Assembly (NCBI RefSeq): GCF_004834005.1
Contig: NZ_STFF01000009.1
Span: 154,649-218,648, forward strand
Length of the DNA stretch: 64,000 bases
Direction: 5' to 3'
Source of the DNA: Niastella caeni
Lineage (GTDB): Bacteria; Bacteroidota; Bacteroidia; Chitinophagales; Chitinophagaceae
The stretch's first letter is position 1; every line of letters begins with the position of its first letter. A program made the translations under genes and the position numbers. This document shows positions 1-10,300 of this stretch, one piece after another. Below the pieces are notes generated by a model. That model saw only the letters and a program-made list of their open reading frames with translations. It ran no database searches and was not told the DNA's origin.

Positions 1-209
1 AAATAGGGTTTTACGTTATTTAGGAGTTTTAAAATTAAGGTTATTATTAATTATTCCATACAACATAGTATTTAGTATTAAAAAATCGTTGTACGGAGTA
101 TAAATCATTAAAAACTAAAGCCATATGAATACAACTGGGAACTTATATTAGATAAGTCCCTGAAAACGATTGCACTATCAAAGCTGTTTACCATTAAATC
201 CATTTTATT

Positions 210-1346
210 ATGAAAATTGTACATGTGGCAGAGGCATTTGCGGGTGGGATAGTTGTATTTGTTAAATCCTTGGTTGAAAACCTGTCTGATGATGAGCACA
301 TTATTGTACATGGCGAAAGAGCACATGTTACAAGGTTCACGGATATTAGAAAACAATTCGCCCGGACCAATGCCCGTTTTGTACGGTGGCATTCGGCCCA
401 GCGAAGCATTCGTATTTCAAAAGATTTTGCGGCCTTTCTTGAATTATACCGCATTTTAAAACGGCTGAAAAAGCAACACCAGATCGATGCTGTTCATTTA
501 CATTCCTCAAAAAGTGGATTTATTGGAAGAATAGTATGTAAATTACTGGGAATCAATAATGTTATATATACCCCCAATGGTGCTCCCTTTCTGGTAGGCA
601 CCAGCAAGATCTCTAACTATATTTATAAAGTACTAGAACGCCTGGGCAATGGCTTTGGCGGCCAGGTAGTTTGCTGCTCCCCTTCTGAGCAGGCAGAATA
701 TAAAAAGGTCGGTATTTCCGCCATTACTATCAATAACGGCATACCATTCGACCGTATCAGCCGTATCAGCGGTTACGATATGGAGCCTTCAAATAAGAAG
801 TTCTGTATTGTTACCAGTGGACGTATCATCAATCAAAAAAATCCCACCCTTTTTAATAATATCGCCCGTTACTTCGAAGAGTTCCAACAATTTGAATTTA
901 TATGGATTGGCGATGGGCCCGAAAGAGCATTATTAACTTCTACTAATATAAAAATTACCGGCTGGTTACCAGGCGAAGATGTAGCCCGCTTAATTTCCAC
1001 AGCCAACGTGTATTTGTCAACCGCCAACTTTGAAGGCTTACCTTATGCAGTTTTGGAAGCCCTGGCACTTAGAAAGCCGGTTCTGCTCACAGACAGTGTA
1101 GGTAACCGTGACCTGGTAAAATCATGTTTGAATGGTGACCTTTTTAAGCATCACTCAGAAGCTATTATCAAACTGTTGCAATATTTTAATAATGCCAGCA
1201 TGCTCAATATTATGGGAGAATATTCTGCCATGCACGGTAAAGAGTCGTTTAATGTAAACCATACCTTTGCCCGGTACAGGCATTTATATGAGGGTAATCA
1301 TATAGAAAATGATAGTTATTTAAAACCGGCCCTGGTAAATGCTTAA
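210..1346 (+). CDS. GT4-family glycosyltransferase
   Basis: A 378-residue GT-B fold glycosyltransferase, likely transferring a sugar from a nucleotide donor to a growing surface glycan at the cytoplasmic face of the membrane. The N-terminal Rossmann half begins MKIVHVAEAFAGG. The donor-binding half starts near residue 200 (TSGRIINQKNP), has IGDGPERALL near 233-242, and carries the GT4 E-x7-E signature as E275 and E283 in FEGLPYAVLEAL. The length is normal for GT4. The ATG at 210 is used because the conserved beta strand starts there. A small coiled-coil gene follows after 16 bases, so they are probably co-transcribed. Donor and acceptor cannot be read from the sequence. Confidence 0.9.
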   Translation: MKIVHVAEAFAGGIVVFVKSLVENLSDDEHIIVHGERAHVTRFTDIRKQFARTNARFVRWHSAQRSIRISKDFAAFLELYRILKRLKKQHQIDAVHLHSSKSGFIGRIVCKLLGINNVIYTPNGAPFLVGTSKISNYIYKVLERLGNGFGGQVVCCSPSEQAEYKKVGISAITINNGIPFDRISRISGYDMEPSNKKFCIVTSGRIINQKNPTLFNNIARYFEEFQQFEFIWIGDGPERALLTSTNIKITGWLPGEDVARLISTANVYLSTANFEGLPYAVLEALALRKPVLLTDSVGNRDLVKSCLNGDLFKHHSEAIIKLLQYFNNASMLNIMGEYSAMHGKESFNVNHTFARYRHLYEGNHIENDSYLKPALVNA

Positions 1347-1362
1347 TTAAACTTGTACAAAG

Positions 1363-1710
1363 ATGGAGAAACAACTCAACGGGATAATGAGCTATGAGAT
1401 GATCAGACAAAACCTTGATCAGATAAGAAGTTTTATTGAAATTGAGCTGACGGAAAAAAAAGAAACCATAAAAGAACAGGCTACAGAAATAGAAGAATTA
1501 AAAAAAATATTGCAACAGAAAGATTTAGCTATTGGGATGTTTGAAGCTAATACCCGCGAGTTTCTGGAAACTGCAGAAGGCAACAGACAACTGATCAATA
1601 AATTATTGGGTGATATCAGTAAGTTACAAAACGAACTTGAGTGGTATAAAAGAACATACGAAACCCGGAGTTTTCTTGGCACCATCAAAGAAAAATTAAA
1701 AAGAAAATAA
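1363..1710 (+). CDS. Small coiled-coil protein with basic tail
   Basis: A 115-residue protein I do not recognise by family. Residues about 10-100 are charged and helical with heptad-like spacing (KKETIKEQATEIEELKKIL), so a coiled coil is likely. The C-terminus is lysine-rich (SFLGTIKEKLKRK), resembling the basic tails of several glycosyltransferases in this cluster. There is no signal peptide or membrane segment. It sits 16 bases after a GT4 gene and about 100 bases before a GT2 gene, which suggests a role in the glycan machinery, perhaps as a scaffold; that role is inference from position only. Confidence 0.7.
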   Translation: MEKQLNGIMSYEMIRQNLDQIRSFIEIELTEKKETIKEQATEIEELKKILQQKDLAIGMFEANTREFLETAEGNRQLINKLLGDISKLQNELEWYKRTYETRSFLGTIKEKLKRK

Positions 1711-1810
1711 ATTAATACCGGTTAAAACCTTACTGCTTTTTAAGGTTTAATTAGTCTTGGTGTTTCTCCTTGTGCTTCAGTATCAAAAACTCCTTTATCA
1801 AAAGTTTAAA

Positions 1811-2800
1811 ATGAAAATAGCTGTATTAATACCCTGTTACAACGAAGCTGCAACTATAGGAAAAGTGGTAGAAGACTTCCAAAAAAATATTCCGGAAGCA
1901 GACATATACGTATACGATAACAATTCAAGCGATAACACAGCTAAAATTGCCGCAAGTGTGGGGGCTATAGTGGTACAGGAACGTCGCCAGGGTAAAGGAA
2001 ACGTAGTTCGATCGATGTTTAAAGATATTGATGCTGATATATATGTTATGATAGATGGTGATGACACTTATCCGGTTGAAGCGGTTCATGATGTTATAAA
2101 ACCGGTGATGTATAACCGGGCTGATATGGTAATCGGGGAAAGAATGACCAACGGGACATACGCAAAAGAAAATTCAAGGGCCATGCATGGCTTCGGTAAT
2201 AATTTGGTTAAACGACTGATCAATTTCCTTTTTAAATCAAAGCTCACTGATATTATGACGGGATACAGGGCCTTCAGCAGGTACTATGTAAAAACCTATC
2301 CGGTATCAAGCAGAGGCTTTGAAATAGAAACAGAAATGACCGTATACGCCCTTCATAACAATTATAATATTGTTGAAGTGCCCATTAATTTTCGCGACCG
2401 GCCCGAGGGCAGTTTCTCAAAGCTTAATACATACAGGGATGGATTTAAAGTTCTAAGAATAATATTTTTATTGTTCAAGGATTACCGGCCTCTTTTATTT
2501 TTTGGCATATCGAGTTTACTACTGGCCTTTACCGGCCTGTTAATAGGCATTTCACCCATATTAGAATTCATTAAAGAAGGATACGTGCATAAAGTGCCTT
2601 CCGCCATATTAGCTTCAGGCTTCGAAATCATTGCCATGCTGTTGTTTGCCTGCGGTCTTATACTGGATACTACAGTAAAACACCAAAAGGCGCTTCATGA
2701 ACAGCTTTCAAATCTTTTTTTGATTTCTGATAAGAAAAAGGACACAAGCTCTTCGAGCAGAAATACCCGATATGTTAACGCGGCATATCATGCCAAATAA
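1811..2800 (+). CDS. Dpm1/GtrB-like GT2 glycosyltransferase with C-terminal membrane segments
   Basis: A 329-residue family 2 glycosyltransferase. It begins with the canonical MKIAVLIPCYNEAATIGKVV, has IDGDDTYP as the metal-binding DxD region, and MTGYRAFSRYYVK and EIETEMTVYA, which are typical of polyprenyl-phosphate sugar synthases. Two membrane helices follow (about residues 228-250 and 265-290). Such enzymes charge undecaprenyl phosphate with a sugar on the inner leaflet. I use the ATG at 1811 rather than an upstream in-frame TTG at 1757, because the family motif starts at 1811. The next gene is a GT-C-like membrane protein, the usual type of consumer of the lipid-linked sugar, so the pair may work together. 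Confidence 0.88.
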   Translation: MKIAVLIPCYNEAATIGKVVEDFQKNIPEADIYVYDNNSSDNTAKIAASVGAIVVQERRQGKGNVVRSMFKDIDADIYVMIDGDDTYPVEAVHDVIKPVMYNRADMVIGERMTNGTYAKENSRAMHGFGNNLVKRLINFLFKSKLTDIMTGYRAFSRYYVKTYPVSSRGFEIETEMTVYALHNNYNIVEVPINFRDRPEGSFSKLNTYRDGFKVLRIIFLLFKDYRPLLFFGISSLLLAFTGLLIGISPILEFIKEGYVHKVPSAILASGFEIIAMLLFACGLILDTTVKHQKALHEQLSNLFLISDKKKDTSSSSRNTRYVNAAYHAK

Positions 2801-2901
2801 GTCCGGAAATATCTCCTTTATTACAAGGTGATTTCGCCCTGCTACTTTGAATTATTAATAACTGATTTTGAATTGTAAACTATTCTATTTTAAATATTAC
2901 G

Positions 2902-5385
2902 ATGCTTTCTCCCTTTAAGTCCCTGGCCCATGCCCTGGCATCTGGTCTATTTGCAGCTTATATAACCTTGTTCCTAAAATACAATTTTCAATTATCGATC
3001 ATACCATTAGTTTTTGCAGCGCTGATTTCCTTTGCAATTATTTTTTATTTTCTGCTATATGCAGTTCGAAAAGCAGAGAATAAATTATTGAACAAACGTG
3101 TGTTGCTATTAAGCCTGGGCATCGCCGGCCTCCTAACAATCAGCTTCTCTAAAAAAATTATTCCCGGCGCTGAACCACATCAGCTTGTATCCATAAAAGT
3201 TACAGCACTAGGTGAAAAAAATGATAGCGCTCAATCGAGTGAGGTTTGGATAACGAAAATTAATAATGGCGCAAGAGACCTGGATCTGGAATCCATTCCC
3301 TTATCAGGAGGCTGGGAAATAAAAAACAATTCAATTGCATCTTATTCGCAACAGCCTGGTACACTTGAAATTTCTGTACGGGAGGCAGAACAACTTCATA
3401 TTGATTTTACACGCCATTCCTGGTCGGGAAAAGTAAAGATTGAAGACGGAGTAAAAACAAGCATTGTAGATCTATACCATGCTAACACTACAGAATATTA
3501 TACTTATAACAGTGAATCTGGCGTTATTTCCAATCCACTAACCAACGATCAGAAAGCTGTAGTGGCTGTAATTAGCTTTTTGGTATTAAGCATTTGCTGG
3601 TACCTGTTCCTGCTTTTTGCCTGTTCAAAAAACGGTTATTTTCTGCTGACTATCCCGTTATGTCTTCTTATTTTCTTTCTGCCCAATGCTTTACCATTAA
3701 ATGGTAAAGATAAATTGCTGTTACTGGCGTTAAGCATTTGCAGCTATTACCTAATGAAAACACCCCGGGCTATTGATTATTTAAATAGTTATACCAAAAC
3801 AGAGAAAGTAATAATTTTTGTAATAACCATTTATGCGGGCTTCGCTTTTATAGGCTATCGTTTATTTCTTTCTGAATTTCCCGTAAGTCACATCATAAGT
3901 AAAACAACTTATTTTCTGTTATATTGTTTCTGGCTGCTGTTCATTGCTTTCACATTCCTTTATTTAACTGAATTGTGTAAGCGAAAAGCAACCGAACTAA
4001 GCAATGTAAAGAAAACACTAACACACCGTTCATCTTTCAAAATATACATAACCTTTCTCGGAATTATACTGGCTTGCTGGCTGATTTATTTTATAGCTTT
4101 TTTCCCGGCGGTAATGTCGTCAGATTCTTTGGGCCAATGGGAACAGGCAACCGGAATGTCAAAGTATAACGACTGGCATCCTGTATTCCATACCTTATTC
4201 AATAAATTCTTTATTACCATTTATAAAAGTCCTGCTACAATAGCGTTTGCACAAATCCTCTTCATGGCCATGGTTGCTTCGGGATTCTTTTTATTCCTGT
4301 ATCAAAAAGGTGTGCCCTTAAAGTGGTTACTTTGGTCGGCCCTGCTTTTTGCGTTAATTCCTGCAAACGGCATTATGTCGGTTACTTTATGGAAGGATGT
4401 ACCATTTACCGCAGCCATGTTATGGTTAACCCTTGTATTGGCCAAAATTGCTACCGATAATTCTTATTTTGATAGAAAAACTGCTTACGCAGAACTTATA
4501 CCAGCACTTGTTGCAACAGCATTGTTCAGGCATAATGGTTTAATTGTTTATATACTGGTTGTTGCCGTATTGCTGGTATACTTCTTCAGAACTAAAAAAG
4601 CAAGCATTATTGTTTGCATAGCAGTTTCTGTAGGTTTAATAGGTTTTTATAAGGTATATATCTCCGACCCGGCAAGGGTAGAACCCAATCCATCTGCCAT
4701 TAAATTAATGGCTCCTGTTCATGGAATTGCCGCCGTTCGATATTATAATGGAGAACTTGCAAAGGAAACAGTACAGGCGATGGATAGGATTATACCGGAT
4801 TCTATCTGGTTAAGTCATTATAGACCTTGCTCTGCCGATGAGTATTTATTCCAAACCAAAAGGCCATTTGTGCAAAACCTGTCTGCGCTATCTACTTCAA
4901 AAGCATTACTTCTTTATGGAAACACATTGGTGCATAACCCATATCTTGTAATAAGAGACAGATTAGCAGGAACCGACGTACTATGGGATGTATATCATCA
5001 CGAATATGCATACAATGCCAGATATAATACCGAGCTGGAAAGTAATAATTCGGGCCTCTCAGCAAAGGATAATAAGCTAAAACAGGCACTGAAATCTTTT
5101 CTGGAATTTACAGTTAGCAACGCAGATATTCTAATATGGCGTAGTGGATTTTATAATATATTGTTGCTTTTACTGCTCGTGTGTTTTCTGAAACAAAGGA
5201 AAAAGTATTTTTTGATTTTTATTCCATTAATAGGTTGCAATTTGTCATTGGCCATTTCAATGACTTTTCAGGCATTCCGGTATGTTTATTATATACCTAT
5301 GCTTTTTGGGTTTATATGGCTGCTTTACCTGGCAACCACTATTGCGCCTGCTAAAGTTAATGATGAGTCGACAAAGGTCGGATGA
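2902..5385 (+). CDS. Polytopic GT-C-like membrane protein (DUF6020-like) with WSG module
   Basis: An 827-residue integral membrane protein. Residues 1-85 hold about three hydrophobic helices. Residues 95-200 form a soluble module with VTALGEKN...SSEVWI and then HSWSGKVKIEDG...VDLY (W174, DLY 190-192). After a further helix a large multi-helix region runs to the end. The segment AVMSSDSLGQWEQATG followed by NDWHPVFHTL resembles the first extracytoplasmic loop of GT-C enzymes, where an acidic residue acts in catalysis. My best match is the DUF6020 family, from memory of motif style only. It likely transfers a sugar from a lipid-phosphate donor outside the cytoplasm; the preceding GT2 gene would make that donor. 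A strong hairpin terminator follows. Confidence 0.65.
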   Translation: MLSPFKSLAHALASGLFAAYITLFLKYNFQLSIIPLVFAALISFAIIFYFLLYAVRKAENKLLNKRVLLLSLGIAGLLTISFSKKIIPGAEPHQLVSIKVTALGEKNDSAQSSEVWITKINNGARDLDLESIPLSGGWEIKNNSIASYSQQPGTLEISVREAEQLHIDFTRHSWSGKVKIEDGVKTSIVDLYHANTTEYYTYNSESGVISNPLTNDQKAVVAVISFLVLSICWYLFLLFACSKNGYFLLTIPLCLLIFFLPNALPLNGKDKLLLLALSICSYYLMKTPRAIDYLNSYTKTEKVIIFVITIYAGFAFIGYRLFLSEFPVSHIISKTTYFLLYCFWLLFIAFTFLYLTELCKRKATELSNVKKTLTHRSSFKIYITFLGIILACWLIYFIAFFPAVMSSDSLGQWEQATGMSKYNDWHPVFHTLFNKFFITIYKSPATIAFAQILFMAMVASGFFLFLYQKGVPLKWLLWSALLFALIPANGIMSVTLWKDVPFTAAMLWLTLVLAKIATDNSYFDRKTAYAELIPALVATALFRHNGLIVYILVVAVLLVYFFRTKKASIIVCIAVSVGLIGFYKVYISDPARVEPNPSAIKLMAPVHGIAAVRYYNGELAKETVQAMDRIIPDSIWLSHYRPCSADEYLFQTKRPFVQNLSALSTSKALLLYGNTLVHNPYLVIRDRLAGTDVLWDVYHHEYAYNARYNTELESNNSGLSAKDNKLKQALKSFLEFTVSNADILIWRSGFYNILLLLLLVCFLKQRKKYFLIFIPLIGCNLSLAISMTFQAFRYVYYIPMLFGFIWLLYLATTIAPAKVNDESTKVG

Positions 5386-5391
5386 TATTAA

Positions 5392-5428
5392 AAAGGTCGT
5401 CCCAAAATTACTTTTGGAGACGACCTTT
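5392..5428. terminator. Strong bidirectional terminator hairpin
   Basis: A ten-base stem (AAAGGTCGTC with GACGACCTTT) extended by an inner CCAAAA/TTTTGG stem around a four-base loop, with only one unpaired base. It lies between two convergent genes (GT-C-like on + and FkbM on -), so it can serve both. Confidence 0.85.
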
Positions 5429-5448
5429 CAACAAATTTCCTCTTACTA

Positions 5449-6444
5449 TTATTCTGGTTGCTTAAATAAAACAGCGCAAATATGATCTGACGTAGCGCCC
5501 AGATAATCATACGTTACGGGGGAGGCGTTTCCATCCCGCCAGTCTAACCGAAACGGCTGCAACTTCTTCCCTTTCAAAAACGCAATTACTTCCGCGGGGC
5601 TGGCACCATGCTGCCTGAACTGGTCGTTATTCCATTCTAGCAGCAGATTAATATTGGGATTATTAGTTATAGTATTTTCAGCACCTTTCAACACCTTGAA
5701 TTCTGCACCTTCCACATCTATTTTTACAAAGTCAACTTTTGTTTCTGCACCAAGTACCTGATCCAGTTTTTTTGTATTTACCGTTAACACTTCAGCGACA
5801 TTCAAATCCTCAGTGCTTTCATCATAATCAACAATCTGGGAACCTCCAAACCGGTACTTATAACTTTTAAACTGTACAGTACCGTCTTTGTCACTTAATG
5901 CAATACAATGTAATGATACCGCATTCCAATCGATCCAGTTAAGGCTTATATTCTTTTCAAGAAAGGCAAAAGCATTTTTATTCGCTTCAAAAGAATATAC
6001 TTTCCCCCCTTTTCCTGATTCAATTTTTTTGGCAATCATACAGGAATAATATCCAAAGTTTGCCCCTACATCAACAAATACCGAATCGCTTTTTACGTTA
6101 TTCAGCAGGTATTTGGTTAATTCACTTTCATAAACACCGTGTACAATGAAATGTGGAGCAAGTGTTACATCGAAGCTGCTTACCAGGTATAAAACATCGA
6201 AATAGGATCTTGTCAATACAGCTCCTTCTCCCATATATACGGCAAAAGGAATGTGATCATTTTTTTTGTTAACAAGATCCCTGATAGTAGAATTATTATT
6301 GCCCACTTCTTCACGAATAATCTTTCTGAGCATTTCTTCTGTTATAAGTGGATTGCAGGTATCAACTGCGGTTCCAGAAGCTATATGAGCGTTTAATTCT
6401 TCCCGAATAATGGCTCTAATTCTATCTTCATTCATAAAAAACAT
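5449..6444 (-). CDS. FkbM-family methyltransferase
   Basis: A 331-residue SAM-dependent methyltransferase. The SAM-binding motif is VDVGANFGYYSCMIAKKI (about residues 128-145), and the FkbM signature DFVKIDVEGAEFKVLKG lies near 245-261. FkbM enzymes O-methylate sugars or polyketides; in this context methylation of a glycan residue is likely. The first 65 residues (RAIIREELNAHI...RKIIREEV) are an additional charged helical segment with an imperfect repeat of IIREE, perhaps for oligomerisation. ATG codons at 6444 and 6435 are both possible starts. A -7 box (TATATTTG) at 6490-6497 lies upstream on the same strand. Confidence 0.88.
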   Translation of the reverse strand: MFFMNEDRIRAIIREELNAHIASGTAVDTCNPLITEEMLRKIIREEVGNNNSTIRDLVNKKNDHIPFAVYMGEGAVLTRSYFDVLYLVSSFDVTLAPHFIVHGVYESELTKYLLNNVKSDSVFVDVGANFGYYSCMIAKKIESGKGGKVYSFEANKNAFAFLEKNISLNWIDWNAVSLHCIALSDKDGTVQFKSYKYRFGGSQIVDYDESTEDLNVAEVLTVNTKKLDQVLGAETKVDFVKIDVEGAEFKVLKGAENTITNNPNINLLLEWNNDQFRQHGASPAEVIAFLKGKKLQPFRLDWRDGNASPVTYDYLGATSDHICAVLFKQPE

Positions 6445-6489
6445 AGGTCATGATAATAAGTACGTTATAAATAAGATTTCAATTCTGGC

Positions 6490-6497
6490 CAAATATA
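6490..6497 (-). promoter_or_regulatory. Bacteroidota -7 box upstream of FkbM gene
   Basis: TATATTTG read on the minus strand matches TAnnTTTG and lies about 46 bases before the start codon. No clear TTTG -33 element is seen at the expected distance. Confidence 0.45.
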
Positions 6498-6572
6498 AAT
6501 CCAGATCAAGCTACTATAAATTAATAGTATAAATCAATAATCGCACAAATTTTATCTCATAACCACCAACGG

Positions 6573-7310
6573 TTAGGCCCCAACCCTTTGTTTTCCGCCA
6601 ATTTCAACAAGAAGAAAATAAAATATGACTGAATAGAACAGAAAAGCCAGAATATATCCCATTAAATGATTTGCAGTTGAATCATTTAATGCTACTGCCT
6701 GTTTTACGTCAAGTGGATATTTATAATCTTCTTTGGTAGCAGCATACAGGTCAACAACGTCCTGCTGGTTTCCATTAGAAACCTGTACTATACCCGACCA
6801 GTCATGTTTTAAAAACAATAGCGAAGGCTTTCTTGAAAGATGATCAAGCCTGATATGCAAAGTAGCGGGAAAGCTTTCTGCCGCATACAGATTGTTGTCT
6901 TTCCGCTTCCATCCTCTATCGAGCGGCACTGTACTTAGATCGATTGAACCATTATTATCCACCCCCCTGAGCCAAATTTCAAAACCATGCGATTTTTCGT
7001 TCTTCTTTCCCAAAGCCGTTAAGGTTATCTGGGCAACTCTGTTAATTCTGATAACTTCCGGAACCAGGTAAGTGGCGCCAGCCCAAACTATTATAGCTGA
7101 TAAAACAATACCGGCAATAAGGCCTTTTTTTTTAACAGGCTCTCCTGCATGCTTCTCAGAAAACGTTTTTATATAAAACCGAAAGATGAACAAAAACAAA
7201 AAGCCAGGGAAAAGATACCGGAAAGCAGTTGCAGAAAAATATTGACCAATAAAGAGCGATAAATAAAGAGCGCACAGAATTGGAATACCCCAGTTAACTA
7301 TCAGCCTCAT
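6573..7310 (-). CDS. Membrane protein carrying a stand-alone WSG module
   Basis: A 245-residue protein with about three N-terminal hydrophobic helices, a soluble module (residues about 93-195) and one C-terminal helix (about 215-236). The module has ITLTALGKKN...HGFEIWL, then HDWSGIVQVSNG...VVDLY (W171, DLY 187-189). Layout and motifs match the first about 240 residues of the 827-residue GT-C-like protein at 2902, so it looks like a paralogue reduced to the N-terminal part. It ends in a normal stop after a membrane helix, with no sign of frameshifted remains downstream. Function is unknown; a glycan-binding or partner-binding role is a guess. Confidence 0.7.
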   Translation of the reverse strand: MRLIVNWGIPILCALYLSLFIGQYFSATAFRYLFPGFLFLFIFRFYIKTFSEKHAGEPVKKKGLIAGIVLSAIIVWAGATYLVPEVIRINRVAQITLTALGKKNEKSHGFEIWLRGVDNNGSIDLSTVPLDRGWKRKDNNLYAAESFPATLHIRLDHLSRKPSLLFLKHDWSGIVQVSNGNQQDVVDLYAATKEDYKYPLDVKQAVALNDSTANHLMGYILAFLFYSVIFYFLLVEIGGKQRVGA

Positions 7311-7359
7311 AAAATATTAAAAATAAAATGAAAATGCAATTTATACGACCAGGATATGA

Positions 7360-10300
7360 TTAACCCTTTTTAAAATTATGGAACTTCCCACTTTTGTCTA
7401 TTATTGGGCCGGACTGCTTTTTATTAAACAAGCCCCACTTCAATCCCTCATAAAACCCTTTTTTTAATAATTGCCTGTACTTTATGTACTCATCTTTAGA
7501 TATCACATTGTCTTTATAAGCTTTTACAACTTCCTTAAAAAAATGTTTCTTTTTGAAATATCGTATTGCTTTAACAACACGAACTGGTAAAACATCATAG
7601 CCGGTTTTCAAAGCATAATACATATCTGAGCGGGCAATAATATCCCACCTGATATCATATGGACTTTTTCTTCTTGTTCCGGGCGCTTTAAAATGTTTTA
7701 TATGGTTAATGGGATTATTAATGATCACATATCCTTCCCGCGCAAGGCGAATACACATATCGGTTTCATCGAGGTAGTAAATGAACCGCTCATCAAATCC
7801 GCCAATTTCATACAAAGCGCTCTTTAATACTATGTTGTTGCCACCAGGAACACCCTGAACCCATCTTTTTCCATCTAGGGTATGGCTTTTCAGCTCTTCT
7901 TCCCTGAAGATTTGGAAACCATAATCGGATGTGGCGCCATTTTTAAACTCATAATGCTCGGTATTTTTATGCTTCACCGGGCCGCCAACGGCCCCTATTT
8001 TAAGGCTCCTGTTCCAGATAATAAAATAGATAAAGTTCTCAATCCAGTGCTCATCACAAGGCAATGCATCATCGTCGATAAAAGCTACGTAATTTCCTGC
8101 AGCCATTTCAATGCCTATATTTCGCGACTGGCTCAGGTTCGCTTCGGGGCAGGACCCAACTTTGATACGCCCCTGATACCCGGCAAGAATTTCCTCTGTT
8201 CTGTCTTTTGAAGGACCGTTTACTACTACAATTTCAAACCAGGAATAGGTTTGCGCTTCCAGCGCTTTGAGCAATTTTTCCAAATGCTCATCCCGGTCTA
8301 ACGTATTTATAATAACGGAAACCTTGTAATTGGCGGCTAACTCTTCTTCAGAGACCTGTACGGGCAGATGTTGCTCAAATAGGGCGCCTTTGAAAAAAAC
8401 CTCACTTCCTCTCGAAAAAGAATTCCTTCTTGATAACGCTTTTATAGTTACGTGATGAGACTGCTGTTTGAATACTTTTTTTAACCGGAATACTTTCTCT
8501 TCGTGCTCTGTATTATATAAATCTATGGTTTCGCGGTACCGGTTATCTACAGTAACTTCAACCATGCCGCTCCAGGCATGGGCAACAAACTTAAAAGCAA
8601 GCGATGTAAATTCTTTTTCAAATTCAATACTACCGCCCTGCGTCCCATCGGAAAACTTAAAATGTTCATCTTTTACACTCCATTCGGGAGTATAAACAAA
8701 CAGGTCATTCAAAACGTCTGCCTCTTCAATGCGCCTTAATATTTTAGGTTCGCCCGATGTGGTTTCTTCACCAGCTATTTCCAGCATGTCATCATCATCC
8801 GTTAACGTAGCTTCACTATCTGGTTGCACAACCTGTTTCAATGCTTCGAAAGCAGTCTTATCCGGAACATTAAAAGGCTTCTTTAATTTAATGGAATGCA
8901 AAAACACTTCATTACCTTTTGCAAACGAATTGCGCTCACCGGTTTGCCATATTTTAATGGTATGAAGCCCTGTTTCAAGCTCTTCATCAATCGTAATATT
9001 CTTTAGTTTTCTGTCAGATGAAAACAGGTCAAATACCACAGGTTGGTGGTCATCTATCTGAACTTTTACTTTGCCGCTCCAGTCGTGCGACAAAAAATTA
9101 ATTTCAAAAGATGAAAACACTTCTTCCACCGTAATTCCGCTGAGGTGATTAACCAGCATAAGCTGGTCATCTTTTAACTGGACAGGCTCCAGGCTTTTAA
9201 GGCGGCTATCGTTATAAAAAATATATTCTTCCAGTAAAAGATCTGTATCCTTCTTTAAAAAGGTGATCCTTTCAAAGTGTTTTTCGTCCAGAAGAACGTG
9301 AAGGTCGGCAAAAGCTTTTGCAATACTTTGCTTTGAAAAATGCTCCAGGTGTTTGCATTGCCTGCTTAAAACCTCCTTTCTCCACGGCTCGTCTTTCCTG
9401 ATTTTTTCTACGATTTCAGTAACTAGCATAACATCTTTTGTACGAAACAAACATCCGTTTTGCCCAACGGTATCGGGCACCGCCGTACAATTAAACGCTA
9501 CTACCGGTAGATCAAACACCATGGCTTCGGCCAGCGGAACGCCAAATCCCTCGTGTTCGCACATCGACAAATATATATCGGCACTTCGATAATAAGCATA
9601 CAGGTCATCGTTGCTTACCTTACCTGTAACAGTTACCTTTTTACCAATGCTCAATTCTTTTATCAAAGCAACCAGCTCGTTTACATAGCTCGGTGCTCCA
9701 CCTCCTATAATGGACAGATGGCTGTCGGCATTGATTTGTTCTGAATAGTATTTAAAAAACTTTACCAGGTCTGTTTGTTTTTTGTGAGGCGCAATGCTAC
9801 CCACAAAAATTATATGAAACGGGTATTGAGCCCTGATTGACTTAGCTAGTTCCTTATTGAAAGGCCTGTTTAAAATAAGGTCTTTGTCAATATGTGGCGG
9901 AATAATATGCGTTGCAATAGGCCTTGCCAATGATTGCCGCAAAATTTCAAGCGAATAAGCAGTATGCCCAATATAAACATCAAAATTATCCAAGGTGCTT
10001 AATTGCTTGAACCCCCTGAAAGTGGTATGATACGCTTCGTCATCAACCGAAAAAAAATCGGGTGTAGTGATGTTATGAAAGAAAAAGGCTTTTTTGGGAA
10101 ATGTAAGCTTGTTGAAATAATCCCCTTTTTCGCAGTAATTCCAATAATGATAAATGATAGCATCCGATTCGGTGAACTGAACACTTTCTATGGGCTTTAC
10201 CAACTGTTGTACCGCCGGCGAAGGATATGTTCCCAGAATCTGGGTAGCAACGCCTTCTTCCTTCAAAAGTTTATCATAATCAACGGTTGTATTGCTTACA

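Noticed and set aside
1757..1810. N-terminal extension of the GT2 gene from a TTG at 1757
   Set aside because: The family's conserved first strand starts at the ATG at 1811; the extension is not like other members.
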